Part shown: positions 9,227-17,568 of the stretch, piece by piece
How the letters are laid out: every line of letters begins with the position of its first letter
Numbering within the stretch: the first letter of the stretch is position 1
Source of the DNA: Corallococcus macrosporus
GTDB lineage: Bacteria; Myxococcota; Myxococcia; Myxococcales; Myxococcaceae
Assembly: GCF_017302985.1 (NCBI RefSeq)
Contig: NZ_JAFIMU010000007.1
Coordinates: 744,001 to 808,000, forward strand
Reading direction: 5' to 3'
DNA: 64,000 nucleotides
Made by a program: the position numbers and the translations under genes
The notes under the pieces: generated by a model
Seen by the model: only the letters and a program-made list of their open reading frames with translations
The model's database searches: none
Told to the model about the DNA's origin: nothing

Positions 9227-10264
9227 TCAGTTGCCCTCGCCCTCGTCTTCCGGGTCGGCGGCGCCGGGCGTGGCGCCCGGGGTGGCGGGCGAGTCCCCCG
9301 GCTTGGTGCGCGGGATGCCGAAGTGGTCCAGCGCGTCCGCGATGCCCTGGGGCTTGTCCGCGTCCGGCAGGAAGTCCTGCGGCGGCTGCAGCTGCGGGTC
9401 CTTGCCAATCTCCGTCAGGCTGGACTCCAGCGTCATGCGCAGCTCGGCGGCCTCCGGGGTCTTCTCCTGGGGCACGCCGATGCGCCCATCCAGCCGGGCC
9501 TTGAGGACGACGGAGGTGGCCGAGTCCACCAGCACCTCGCCCTCCAGCGAGCGCGGCAGCCGGTGCGCGAAGAAGTTGGCGCGGCGCTTCGTCGTCTCGT
9601 CCGCGTTCTTGGGCGAGAAGGCGGCGGGCATCTTCTTGGGCGCTCCGCCCTCCTGGGGCGCGCCCAGGGAGACGTTGTACTTCCACGCGGTGCGCCCCTC
9701 GTGGGTGACGGTGCCCGCGGGGGTGAGCTTGATGCGGCCCTGGAAGAGGCTGTCGAAGTCGCGGATGGCGCCCGTCAGCTCCGTGCGGGTGCGCTCGGCC
9801 ATGCCGCGGTCGCGCAGGCGCTGGCGGTACGGGCCGTAGCGGTTGCGGGCGAAGACCTGGCCCTTCACGCGCATCACCTCCAGGCCCTGGTCGCGCGAGT
9901 TCTCCAGGATGCCGTGGAAGTCGCCGTTGACGCCGCCGGGGCCCGCGCGGAAGGAGCGCGTCTCCGTGAGCTTCACGGGGTTGTTGCCGCTGGGGCCGGC
10001 CCACTCGTAGCTGAGGGTGGACTGGAAGAAGTGCGGGCCCAGCCGCTCGGTCACCTCCGCGGCGTCCATGCCCAGGATGCGGCGGGACACCTGGGGGTTG
10101 TCCGCGACGTCCTCCGGCGGCAGCTTCTCCTTCGCCGAGGCCACCACCTTCGGCGGGTCCTCCGGCGAGAAGATGCGGGCCTTGGCCGCCTTGTCGACGG
10201 GGTCGGAGCAGCCGGCGGCTGCCAGGACCAGGGCGAGGGCGGCGGACTTCGTCAGACTTCTCAC
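9227..10264 (-). CDS. predicted lipoprotein, unknown function
   Basis: A 345-aa protein starting at a GTG (10264) with GGAGG five bases upstream. The signal peptide ends in the lipobox LAAAGC, so the mature protein should be lipid-anchored at the cysteine. The mature part is mixed alpha/beta, with a region on membrane or ligand processing style (RTAWKYNVSLG, GEVLVDSATSVVLKARLDG) resembling outer-membrane lipoprotein carrier-like folds. That resemblance is weak. The C-terminal 40 residues are Pro/Gly/Glu-rich. The family was not recognised. Confidence 0.75.
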   Translation of the reverse strand: MRSLTKSAALALVLAAAGCSDPVDKAAKARIFSPEDPPKVVASAKEKLPPEDVADNPQVSRRILGMDAAEVTERLGPHFFQSTLSYEWAGPSGNNPVKLTETRSFRAGPGGVNGDFHGILENSRDQGLEVMRVKGQVFARNRYGPYRQRLRDRGMAERTRTELTGAIRDFDSLFQGRIKLTPAGTVTHEGRTAWKYNVSLGAPQEGGAPKKMPAAFSPKNADETTKRRANFFAHRLPRSLEGEVLVDSATSVVLKARLDGRIGVPQEKTPEAAELRMTLESSLTEIGKDPQLQPPQDFLPDADKPQGIADALDHFGIPRTKPGDSPATPGATPGAADPEDEGEGN

Positions 10265-10333
10265 GGAACCTCCACGACCAGGACGGCGGGGGCGGCAAGT
10301 TACGTGGGGGGGACATGAGCGGCAAGCGGTGGC

Positions 10334-10361
10334 TTGCGTGCGGCCGTGCAAGGGATAGAAC
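10334..10361 (+). promoter_or_regulatory. possible promoter of the DUF2058 gene
   Basis: TTGCGT, 16 bases and TAGAAC lie just before the ATG at 10371. A CTTGC/GCAAG inverted repeat overlaps the spacer. The match to a sigma-70 promoter is approximate. Confidence 0.3.
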
Positions 10362-10370
10362 GCCCAACCC

Positions 10371-11264
10371 ATGCAGAACCTGCGAGACAAGTTGTTGAAA
10401 GCGGGCCTCGTCTCCGAGGAGCAGGCCAAGAAGTCCGACGCTGCGCCCTCGGCGCCACGGCGCCAGGAGGACAACCGGGGGAGCGCTCCACGCGCCCCGG
10501 CGCCTCGGGGACGTGATGAGAATCGGACAGCCGGAGGCCCGCCGCGCCGCGACGACCGCGGAGGTCCGCCGCGCCGTGAGGGCGGTGGCGGTCCGCCGCG
10601 CGGCGCCGGAGGTCCCCCGCGTCAGGGTGCCGGCGGTCCGCCGCGCCAGGGCGGAGGCTTCCGGGGTCCCCAGGGCGGCTTCGGCGCGGGCTCGCGTCCG
10701 GGTGCGCCCGCCGCGGAGAAGCCCATCCCGAAGCTGCCGCCCATGCCGGGCTCCAAGGCCTACCAGCGCGCCGAGTCCAAGAAGCAGGTGGAGCTGGACC
10801 GCGCCCTGCGCGAGCTGGTGCTGGGCGCCCAGGTGCCCCAGGAGGCCGGCGAGACGGCGTTCTACTTCATGACGCGCAAGGGAAAGCTGCGCCGCATGGA
10901 GCTGAGCCCCGCGCAGGCCAAGCAACTGGAGGACGGCGAGCTGGGCGTGGTGGAGCGTCCGGAGCCCGCGCAGATCGAGCACTCGCTGGTGCCCGCCTCC
11001 GTGGCCGAGCAGATGTACGCGCTGTCCGCCAAGGCCGTGCGCTTCTTCAACCGCAAGGAGAACCCCGTCGGCTTCATGAACGACGAGGAGCTCAAGGCGC
11101 AGCAGGCCGCCGAGGCCTCCGGTACCGCCACGGAGACGCCTGACGAGCCCGAGGCCTCCGCGGAGGGTTCCGAGGAGGGCGGCGAGTCCTCCGAGGCCCC
11201 GGCTGGCGAGCTGTCGTCCGAGCCTTCGGGCGAGCCGACAGGCGAAGGCGGCACCCAGTCCTGA
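10371..11264 (+). CDS. DUF2058-family protein with GGPPR-rich insert
   Basis: The N-terminus MQNLRDKLLKAGLVSEEQAKK matches the DUF2058 (YaiL-like) signature of small nucleic-acid-associated proteins. The second half of the domain (YQRAESKKQVELDRALREL ... FYFMTRKGKLRRMEL) resumes near residue 125. Between them (about residues 50-110) is an insert of repeated GGPPR units rich in Arg and Gly. The C-terminus is acidic (Glu/Ser/Pro). Classical members are about 180 aa; this one is 297 aa. RNA association is the likely role, by analogy to RGG-type tails; unproven. Confidence 0.8.
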   Translation: MQNLRDKLLKAGLVSEEQAKKSDAAPSAPRRQEDNRGSAPRAPAPRGRDENRTAGGPPRRDDRGGPPRREGGGGPPRGAGGPPRQGAGGPPRQGGGFRGPQGGFGAGSRPGAPAAEKPIPKLPPMPGSKAYQRAESKKQVELDRALRELVLGAQVPQEAGETAFYFMTRKGKLRRMELSPAQAKQLEDGELGVVERPEPAQIEHSLVPASVAEQMYALSAKAVRFFNRKENPVGFMNDEELKAQQAAEASGTATETPDEPEASAEGSEEGGESSEAPAGELSSEPSGEPTGEGGTQS

Positions 11265-11279
11265 CGTTCCTTCCCGTGC

Positions 11280-11313
11280 CCTCCCCTCCTTCCCATCCGG
11301 GAGCGAGGGGAGG
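11280..11313. terminator. two-tier hairpin between convergent genes
   Basis: Outer stem CCTCCCCT/AGGGGAGG encloses an inner TCCC/GGGA stem. It lies in the 81-bp gap between the convergent DUF2058 and acyl-CoA dehydrogenase genes, so it could end transcripts from both sides. No T-run. Confidence 0.5.
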
Positions 11314-11345
11314 CGCGGCTTCCACCACAGGGCTCCGCGCTCGGG

Positions 11346-12527
11346 TCAGCCGAACGCGTCGATGCCGGTGATGGCCTTGCCCAGCACCAGCGTGTGCACC
11401 TCGTGGGTGCCCTCGTAGGTGAAGACGCTCTCCAGATTCAGCATGTGGCGCACGGGCGGGTAGTCGTCCGTGATGCCGTTGGCGCCGTAGATGCTCCGGG
11501 CCACGCGCGCGATGTCGAGCGCGCTCTTCACGTTGTTGCGCTTGGCCAGGCTCACCATCACGGGACTGCTCCTGCCCTCGTCCTTGAGGCGCGCGAGCCG
11601 CAGGCTCAACAGCTGCGCCTTCACAATCTCCTGGAGCATGTCCGCCAGCTTCTCCTGCGTGAGCTGGTAGCCGGCGATGGACTTGCCGTCGAACTGCGTG
11701 CGGGACAGCGCGTACTCGCGCGCGCCCTCGAAGCACGCGATGGCCGCGCCCGTCACCGCGAACGCGATGCCCGCGCGGGCGTTGTTGAGACACGACAGCG
11801 GCCCCTTGAGGCCCACGACGCCGGGCAGCACGTTGCGGTCCGGCACGCGCACGTCCTGGAAGGACAGCTCGCTGGTGCGTGACGCGCGCAGGGAGAACTT
11901 GCCGGGAATCTCCCGCGCGCTGAAGCCGGGCATCCCCTTCTCCACCAGGAAGCCGCGCACGGACTCCGGGCCGCCGTCCTCCGTCTTGGCCCACACCACC
12001 GCGACGTCCGCGATGGAGCCGTTCGTAATCCACGCCTTGGTGCCGTTGAGCACCCAGGTGTCCCCATCCTTGCGCGCGCGGGCGCGCATGCCGCCGGGGT
12101 TGGAGCCGAAGTCGGGCTCGGTGAGGCCGAAGCAGCCGATGAGCTGTCCCTTCGCCATGCCGGGCAGGAAGCGCGTCTTCTGCTCCTCGCTGCCGTACGC
12201 GTGGATGGGGAACATGCACAGCGAGCCCTGCACGGACGCGAAGCTGCGCAGGCCGGAGTCACCGCGCTCCAGCTCCTGCAACACCAGGCCGTAGCTGACG
12301 GTGTTCATGCCCGCGCAGCCGTAGCCCTGGAGGTTCGCGCCCAGCACGCCCAGCTCCGCCAGCCCCGGGATGAGGTGCGCGGGGAAGGTGCCATCGCGGA
12401 AGTGCTTGCCGATGATGGGCAGCACCTCCGAGTCCACGAAGCGGGCCACCGCGTCGCGGGCGGCCTTCTCCTCGGCGGACAGCAGGTCGTCGATGCGGAA
12501 CAGGTCGGTGATGTCGGCGCGGGGCAT
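11346..12527 (-). CDS. gcdH: glutaryl-CoA dehydrogenase
   Basis: A 393-aa flavoenzyme of the acyl-CoA dehydrogenase family. It oxidises and decarboxylates glutaryl-CoA to crotonyl-CoA in lysine/tryptophan breakdown. The C-terminus TYEGTHEVHTLVLGKAITG closely matches known glutaryl-CoA dehydrogenases and holds the catalytic-base Glu372. FAD-contact blocks such as GCFGLTEPDFGSNP and WITNGSIADVAVVWAKT are present. Length is typical. It is monocistronic-looking, 49 bp downstream of no convincing partner, and convergent with the DUF2058 gene. Other acyl-CoA dehydrogenase substrates are possible but less likely given the C-terminal match. Confidence 0.88.
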   Translation of the reverse strand: MPRADITDLFRIDDLLSAEEKAARDAVARFVDSEVLPIIGKHFRDGTFPAHLIPGLAELGVLGANLQGYGCAGMNTVSYGLVLQELERGDSGLRSFASVQGSLCMFPIHAYGSEEQKTRFLPGMAKGQLIGCFGLTEPDFGSNPGGMRARARKDGDTWVLNGTKAWITNGSIADVAVVWAKTEDGGPESVRGFLVEKGMPGFSAREIPGKFSLRASRTSELSFQDVRVPDRNVLPGVVGLKGPLSCLNNARAGIAFAVTGAAIACFEGAREYALSRTQFDGKSIAGYQLTQEKLADMLQEIVKAQLLSLRLARLKDEGRSSPVMVSLAKRNNVKSALDIARVARSIYGANGITDDYPPVRHMLNLESVFTYEGTHEVHTLVLGKAITGIDAFG

Positions 12528-12576
12528 GGCGACTTGCTTAACGTCGCCATGCGGGAGCCGTCAAACCACCGGAGCC

Positions 12577-13578
12577 TCAGTGCTTCGCGGGCGCGAGCGC
12601 TTCCAGGTCCGCGTCACGCAGGAAGTTGACCAGCGGACCGTCAATCTTCCGCTGACCGTCCACCAGCACGGTGGGCTTGAGGAAGAAGCTGTTGTTCCAG
12701 TTGAAGTCATACAGCGCCTGCTCGGCGGCGTCGTTCCAGGTGCTGTCCATGCGGCCCCGGTAGTACCCCAGCTTGTGCAGCACGCGCTTCACGACCTTCG
12801 TCGTCTCCTTGTCCAACGGGATGAGGTCCGACGCGTACGGCGCCGCGACACCCGCCTGGTAGCGGTTCATCTCCACGTCCAGCTCGCGCAGCGCGTTCCG
12901 GCTGCCGTGCACGACCGCGTCCGCGAGCACCTTCGTGTAGAAGACCGCTTCGTTCTCCGAGCTCCAGACGCGGATGACGCCCGAGCGCTCGCCGTTGTTG
13001 TCGCCGCCCACCCGGGCCCCCGCCTTGAGCGACGCGAGCAGCCGCTGCGGCAGGCTGCCCGTGGCCTTCTGGAAGCCCGTGGCCATGGCGTCACACATGG
13101 TGGCGGTGGTCTGGTTGTTGGCCTGCACCACGAACGTGGCGCCCTTCACCGCGCAGCGCTGGAGCGCGCTCTCCGCGCCCGTCTGCTGCCCCACCGTGAT
13201 GGTGCCGTCGGCGTTGAGCTTCACCGCGGCGAGCTGCCGGTAGTCCGCGTACGGATCCACGGTGAAAACGTAGTCGATGGCCGCCTGCGCCGTGTCGCCC
13301 GCGTCGGTGCGGGCGATGACTGCCTCGGCGTCATCCACCGAGGGGTAGAACATGCTGGCCACCGCCACGTCCGGGCGGCCATAGGGCACCAGGCCGCTGA
13401 TGCCCGAGGGGAACGAGATGCTGGCCACGCCGCAGGACTTCTCCACGGCGTCACACGCGACGATGGCGCGCGTGCCGAGGATGCGCGGGTTGATGCCGGC
13501 GGGCGCGGCGGCCAGCGCGGACGTGGACGCGAACAGCAGACAGGAAGCGGTCAGCAAACCACGATGGTAGGTCTTCAT
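12577..13578 (-). CDS. exported DUF1028 protein, copy B
   Basis: A 333-aa protein with a signal peptide (MKTYHRGLLTASCLLFASTSALA). The DUF1028 domain spans about residues 30-210 (RAIVACDAVEKSCGVASISF, DPYADYRQLAAVKL, RLLASLKAGARVGGDNNG). DUF1028 belongs to the Ntn-hydrolase-like families. A C-terminal helical module (about 255-300, KVVKRVLHKLGYYRGRMDSTW) resembles a peptidoglycan-binding-like repeat often seen after DUF1028. The start is set at 13578, not 13584, because GGAGGGG is correctly spaced and the paralogue also begins MKT. It lies two bases after copy A. Confidence 0.82.
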   Translation of the reverse strand: MKTYHRGLLTASCLLFASTSALAAAPAGINPRILGTRAIVACDAVEKSCGVASISFPSGISGLVPYGRPDVAVASMFYPSVDDAEAVIARTDAGDTAQAAIDYVFTVDPYADYRQLAAVKLNADGTITVGQQTGAESALQRCAVKGATFVVQANNQTTATMCDAMATGFQKATGSLPQRLLASLKAGARVGGDNNGERSGVIRVWSSENEAVFYTKVLADAVVHGSRNALRELDVEMNRYQAGVAAPYASDLIPLDKETTKVVKRVLHKLGYYRGRMDSTWNDAAEQALYDFNWNNSFFLKPTVLVDGQRKIDGPLVNFLRDADLEALAPAKH

Positions 13579-13580
13579 GT

Positions 13581-14585
13581 TCATTCCCCTCCGAGCACGA
13601 GCGCCTTCGGGTCCACGTTGCGCAGGTAGTTGACCAACGGGGCGTCGATCTTCCGCTGGCCGTTCACCACCACGGTGGGCTTGAGGAAGAAGAGCGTGTT
13701 CCAGTTGAAGGCATCCAGCGCCGCTTCAGCGGCGTCGTTCCAGGTCCCGTCGACGACACCGTTGTAGTATCCGGCTGCATACAGCGTCTTCTTCACGACC
13801 CTCGCCGTCTCCGCGTCGAGCGGGATGAGGTCCGACGCGTACGGCGCGGCGATGCTCGCCTGGTAGCGGTTCATCTCCACCTCCAGGTCCTTCAGCGCGG
13901 TCCGGCTGGTGTGCACGACCGCGTCCGCGAGCACCTTCGTGTAGAAGGTCGACTCGTTCTCCGAGGTCCAGACGCGGATGACGCCCGAGCGCTCACCGTT
14001 GTTGTCGCGGCCCACGGCGGCCCCCGCCTTGAGCGACGCGAGCAGCCGCTGCGGCAGGCTGCCCTGGGCCTGCTGGAAGCCCGTGGCCATCGCGGCGCAG
14101 ATGGTGGCGGTGGTCTGGTTGTTGGCCTGCACCACGAAGTTGGCGCCCTTCACCGCGCAGCGCTGCGGGGCGTTCTGCGCGCCGGTCTGCTGGCCCACGG
14201 TGATGGTGCCGTTGGGGTTGAGCTTCACCACGGCGAGCTGCCGGTAGTCCGCGTACGGATCCACGCTGAACACGTAGTCCACCGCCTGCTGGGCCGTGTT
14301 GCCCGCGTCGACGCGCGCGAGGACCGCCTCGGCGTCGTCCACCGACGGGTAGAACATGGTGGCGATGGCCACGTCCGGACGGCCGTAGGGCACCAGGCCG
14401 CTGATGCCCGCGGGGAACGAGATGCTGGCCACGCCGCAGGACTTCTCCACGGCGTCGCACGCGACGATGGCGCGCGTGCCCATGAGGCGCGGATTGGCCT
14501 TGCCCGTGGGGGCCGCGGCCAGTGCGGACGTGGACATGAACATGAAGCAGGAAGCGGCCAGCAGGCCACGGTGGAAGGTCTTCAT
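13581..14585 (-). CDS. exported DUF1028 protein, copy A
   Basis: A 334-aa paralogue of the next gene, very similar along its whole length at protein and DNA level. It has the same signal peptide pattern (MKTFHRGLLAASC), the same DUF1028 domain and the same C-terminal peptidoglycan-binding-like module (AGYYNGVVDGTWNDAAE). It is the promoter-proximal copy: the 117 bp upstream separates it from the divergent SDR gene. The stop overlaps the alternative start of copy B, so translation of the pair is likely coupled. Biochemical activity is unknown; periplasmic or secreted location follows from the signal peptide. Confidence 0.82.
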   Translation of the reverse strand: MKTFHRGLLAASCFMFMSTSALAAAPTGKANPRLMGTRAIVACDAVEKSCGVASISFPAGISGLVPYGRPDVAIATMFYPSVDDAEAVLARVDAGNTAQQAVDYVFSVDPYADYRQLAVVKLNPNGTITVGQQTGAQNAPQRCAVKGANFVVQANNQTTATICAAMATGFQQAQGSLPQRLLASLKAGAAVGRDNNGERSGVIRVWTSENESTFYTKVLADAVVHTSRTALKDLEVEMNRYQASIAAPYASDLIPLDAETARVVKKTLYAAGYYNGVVDGTWNDAAEAALDAFNWNTLFFLKPTVVVNGQRKIDAPLVNYLRNVDPKALVLGGE

Positions 14586-14688
14586 ATGCAGGGGACTCCG
14601 ATGCAGTGGTGGGTGTCTTGAAGAGTCCCCAGCAGCGCAATTGATGCATTTCGTCGTGCACGCTCCGTACGAATCACGCGCGGGGCTC

Positions 14689-14694
14689 TATGCT
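14689..14694 (+). promoter_or_regulatory. possible -10 element, leaderless start
   Basis: TATGCT lies eight bases before the ATG at 14703. No Shine-Dalgarno sequence is visible, so the transcript could begin at or beside the start codon. Confidence 0.25.
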
Positions 14695-14702
14695 TTCGGG
14701 CC

Positions 14703-15467
14703 ATGGCAAACGAGACGACGAAGACCGTGGTCGTGACGGGCGCGAGCCGGGGCATTGGCCGCGCGGTGTCCCTGGCGTTCGCGCGCGAGGGCTATGACGT
14801 CTGGGCGCTGGCGCGCTCCGCGGAGTCGCTGGAGTCGCTGCGCAAGGACGGCGGCGAGCGCATCCGCTCCATCACGGTGGACGTGGCGGACGAGTCCGCG
14901 CTGCTCGCGGCGTGCAAGACCGTCCTCGCGGCGGGCACGCCCCGCGTGCTGGTGAACAACGCGGGCATCACCGTGTCCGCGCCGCTGACGAAGACGTCCA
15001 CGGCGGACCTGGCGAAGGTGATGGCCGTGAACGTGACGGCGCCGTTCGTGCTGTGCCGCGAGCTGATGCCCGCCATGGCGTCGGCGGGCGGCGGCCGCGT
15101 CATCAACATCGGCTCCATCACCGCGACGCGCGGGGCGAAGTACACGTCCGCCTACTGCGCGTCGAAGCACGCGCTCCTGGGGCTGACGCGCGCGCTGTCG
15201 GTGGAGTACGCGCGCAAGAACGTCACCGTGAACATCGTGAACCCGGGCTGGGTGGAGACGGACATGTTCGCGGGCGCGACGGCCGCCATTACGAAGACGA
15301 CGGGACGCAGCGAGGAGCAGGCGCGCGAGGCCCTGGCCGGGATGAGCGCCATGGGGCGCATCATCCAGCCGGAGGAGGTGGCCGCGATGTGCCTCTTCCT
15401 CGCGTCGGAGGCGGCGGCGCCCATCACCGGCGCGGCCTACGCCATCGACGGCGGCGAGGCGGCGTAG
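14703..15467 (+). CDS. short-chain dehydrogenase/reductase (FabG/3-hydroxyacyl type)
   Basis: A 254-aa classical SDR that uses NAD(P)H. The cofactor motif TGASRGIG is at residues 12-19, NNAG at about 85-88, an active-site Ser in NIGSITA near 138, and YCASK near 150. The C-terminus ITGAAYAIDGG is the usual family ending. Candidate reactions are 3-oxoacyl-ACP/CoA reduction or 3-hydroxybutyrate-type oxidation; the substrate cannot be told. Divergent from the DUF1028 pair and convergent with the chemoreceptor gene. Confidence 0.85.
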   Translation: MANETTKTVVVTGASRGIGRAVSLAFAREGYDVWALARSAESLESLRKDGGERIRSITVDVADESALLAACKTVLAAGTPRVLVNNAGITVSAPLTKTSTADLAKVMAVNVTAPFVLCRELMPAMASAGGGRVINIGSITATRGAKYTSAYCASKHALLGLTRALSVEYARKNVTVNIVNPGWVETDMFAGATAAITKTTGRSEEQAREALAGMSAMGRIIQPEEVAAMCLFLASEAAAPITGAAYAIDGGEAA

Positions 15468-15483
15468 CGCGCGCCCGGCCTCA

Positions 15484-15526
15484 CCGCGCGAGCCGGCACA
15501 CGTCGTGGCGACGCGGGCTCGCGCGG
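15484..15526. terminator. 11-bp-stem hairpin between convergent SDR and chemoreceptor genes
   Basis: CCGCGCGAGCC and its exact reverse complement GGCTCGCGCGG flank a 21-nt loop within the 69-bp gap. It is positioned to terminate both transcripts; no T-run. Confidence 0.5.
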
Positions 15527-15536
15527 GCGCCCGGAG

Positions 15537-17366
15537 TCACAGGCGGTACTGCTCCACGATGTTGGTGACCTCGTGGGACGCGGTGGTGAGGCGCGCGGCG
15601 GCCACGGCGCTCGTGGCCACGCGCTCCACCGTCTCGTCCGCCAGCCGCGTCAGGTCGCTCAGCGCGGCGAACAGCTCCGCGATGCCCGCGTCCTGCTGGC
15701 TCACCATGTCCGCGATGCTCTTCACGGACACGCTGTTGTTCTGGATGACCGCGGCCAGCGCACGCAAGCTCTCTCCCGCCGCGCGCGCCTGGTCCAGGCC
15801 GCCCTCCACCTCGCGCGTGCCGCCCTCGCTCGTCTGCACCGCCTCGGAGATGGCGCGGCCGATGTCTCCCAGGATGGACTGCACGCGCGCGGTGGCCGTC
15901 GCGGACTGGTCCGCCAGCGACCGCATCTGCCGGGCCACCACCGCGAACGCGCGGCCCGCTTCACCGCTGCGCGCCGCCTCGATGGCCGCGTTCAGCGCCA
16001 GCACGTTGGACTGGTCCGCCAGGTCCTTCACCGTGCCGGTGATGTCGCCCACCTGCCGCGTGCGCTGCCGCAGCTCCGACACCGTGTTGGAGATGCGCTC
16101 CACCTGAGAGCGGATGTGCGTGAGCCCGCCCACGCTGCCCGCCACCGCGGACTCGCCCGCCTGCCCCACCGCGCCCGCCTTCTCCGCCTCGCGCAGCACG
16201 CCCGTCGCCCGCTGCGCCGCCGCCCGCGAGCTCTCCTGGAGCTGCCGCGCGGCGATCTGCGTCTGGTGCAGCGCCGCCGCCTGCCGCGTCACCGCCAGGT
16301 TCTGGTCCGACGCGGAGTTCGCCAGCTCCAGCGCCGTCGCCTCCAGCTCCTGCGCGGAGTTCTTCAGCGCCAGCAGCACCGCGCGCAGCCGCGCCATCAT
16401 CTCCCGGAAGGACGTGGCCAGTTGGCCAATCTCGTCGTGCGAGTGGATGTCCAGCGTGCCGCTGAAGTCGCTCTCGGCCACCACGCGCGCCGCCGCCGCC
16501 GTCAGCGCGCCCAGGGGCGCCATCATCCGCCGCACCAGCAGGAAGACGCCCCCGCCCGCCAGCAGCGCCACGAGCAGCCCCAGCCCCAGCACCGCCATCA
16601 GCGTGCCGCGCATCCGCGCCCACTCCGCCTGGGCGCCGCGCGCCAGCACCAGCTCCAGCCCCTCCCCCACCTGCACCCGCGACACGTGCAGCGACGCGCC
16701 GCCCACGTCCACCTCGGCGCCGTCCGTCACGCCCTGGCTCGCGTCCAGCAGCACCGGCGCCTGGGCCGCGTGCAGCGACTGCGCCACCAGCTTGGGGCCC
16801 ACGTGCAGCAGCGCCTCCAGGTGCTCGCTCCCCGCGCCCAGCCGCTTCAGGTCCTCCGCGCCCAGCTCCTCCCCCACCACCAGGAAGCCCACCGGCGCGC
16901 CCTGGACCAGGACCGGCTGCGACACCGCGAGCAGCGGCGCGCCCGTGGCCGGCAGCAGCACCTGCCCCTGCTGACGCACCACCTTCGGAAGGCCCGGCAG
17001 CTCCGGCAGGTCCTGCCCACCCGTGGAGGCGATCACCGTCCCGTCCACCCCCACCAGCACCAGCAGGTCCACGCCCAGCAGCGCGCGCTGCTCGTTCAGC
17101 AGGGTGGCCGCCTCCGAGCGCCCCTGGGTGAAGGCCCGCGTGAACGCGGGGTTCGCCACCGCCACGTGCCCCAGCTCCGCCAGGACCCGCAGCTCCTGCT
17201 CCTGCAGCGCCTGCCAGCGCGTCGCATCCCGCGTCAGGGTGGAGGCCATCTCGGACTCCACGCGCGAGCGCAGCGACAGCCCCATCACCGTCACGGTGAG
17301 CAGCGTCAGGGCGATAACCACGGCGGTGAGGGCCGCGGTCAGGCGCGCGGCAAGACTGAGCGTCAT
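15537..17366 (-). CDS. methyl-accepting chemotaxis protein
   Basis: A 609-aa receptor. TM1 is at about residues 7-29. A periplasmic sensor domain of about 220 residues is followed by TM2 at about 250-278 (LMAVLGLGLLVALLAGGGVFLLV) and a HAMP linker. The cytoplasmic coiled-coil contains the conserved hairpin tip NVLALNAAIEAARSGEAGRAF. The sensor resembles a single dCache-like fold but the ligand is unknown. The start at 17366 (MTLSLAARLTAAL) places TM1 directly at the N-terminus; the frame extends to 17489 with unlikely sequence. No che genes are nearby, so it is an orphan receptor. Confidence 0.92.
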   Translation of the reverse strand: MTLSLAARLTAALTAVVIALTLLTVTVMGLSLRSRVESEMASTLTRDATRWQALQEQELRVLAELGHVAVANPAFTRAFTQGRSEAATLLNEQRALLGVDLLVLVGVDGTVIASTGGQDLPELPGLPKVVRQQGQVLLPATGAPLLAVSQPVLVQGAPVGFLVVGEELGAEDLKRLGAGSEHLEALLHVGPKLVAQSLHAAQAPVLLDASQGVTDGAEVDVGGASLHVSRVQVGEGLELVLARGAQAEWARMRGTLMAVLGLGLLVALLAGGGVFLLVRRMMAPLGALTAAAARVVAESDFSGTLDIHSHDEIGQLATSFREMMARLRAVLLALKNSAQELEATALELANSASDQNLAVTRQAAALHQTQIAARQLQESSRAAAQRATGVLREAEKAGAVGQAGESAVAGSVGGLTHIRSQVERISNTVSELRQRTRQVGDITGTVKDLADQSNVLALNAAIEAARSGEAGRAFAVVARQMRSLADQSATATARVQSILGDIGRAISEAVQTSEGGTREVEGGLDQARAAGESLRALAAVIQNNSVSVKSIADMVSQQDAGIAELFAALSDLTRLADETVERVATSAVAAARLTTASHEVTNIVEQYRL

Positions 17367-17568
17367 ACGCAACGGGTGCTCGGACGAGGGGAGGGGGACG
17401 CGAGGGGGGAGGCCCCAGATTAACCAGAAATAAACGAAGGATTGAAGTCCCTGTGTCGGGTGACTCCCCCTCCGTCCGGCCGGACCCATCGCGTCGGGTC
17501 GGCGGTCAGGACCGACCTGAGGGGTTCACGGCCCCGCACTCCCAGCGTGTGCCTCGGCGGGCAGGCGC

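Noticed and set aside
12527..13629. + strand frame 12370-13629 opposite the dehydrogenase and DUF1028 genes
   Set aside because: Antisense frame; the minus-strand genes have clear domains and starts.
17480..17530. GGTCGG...CCGACC inverted repeat between PP2C and chemoreceptor genes
   Set aside because: Only 6 bp with a long loop, expected by chance in GC-rich DNA.
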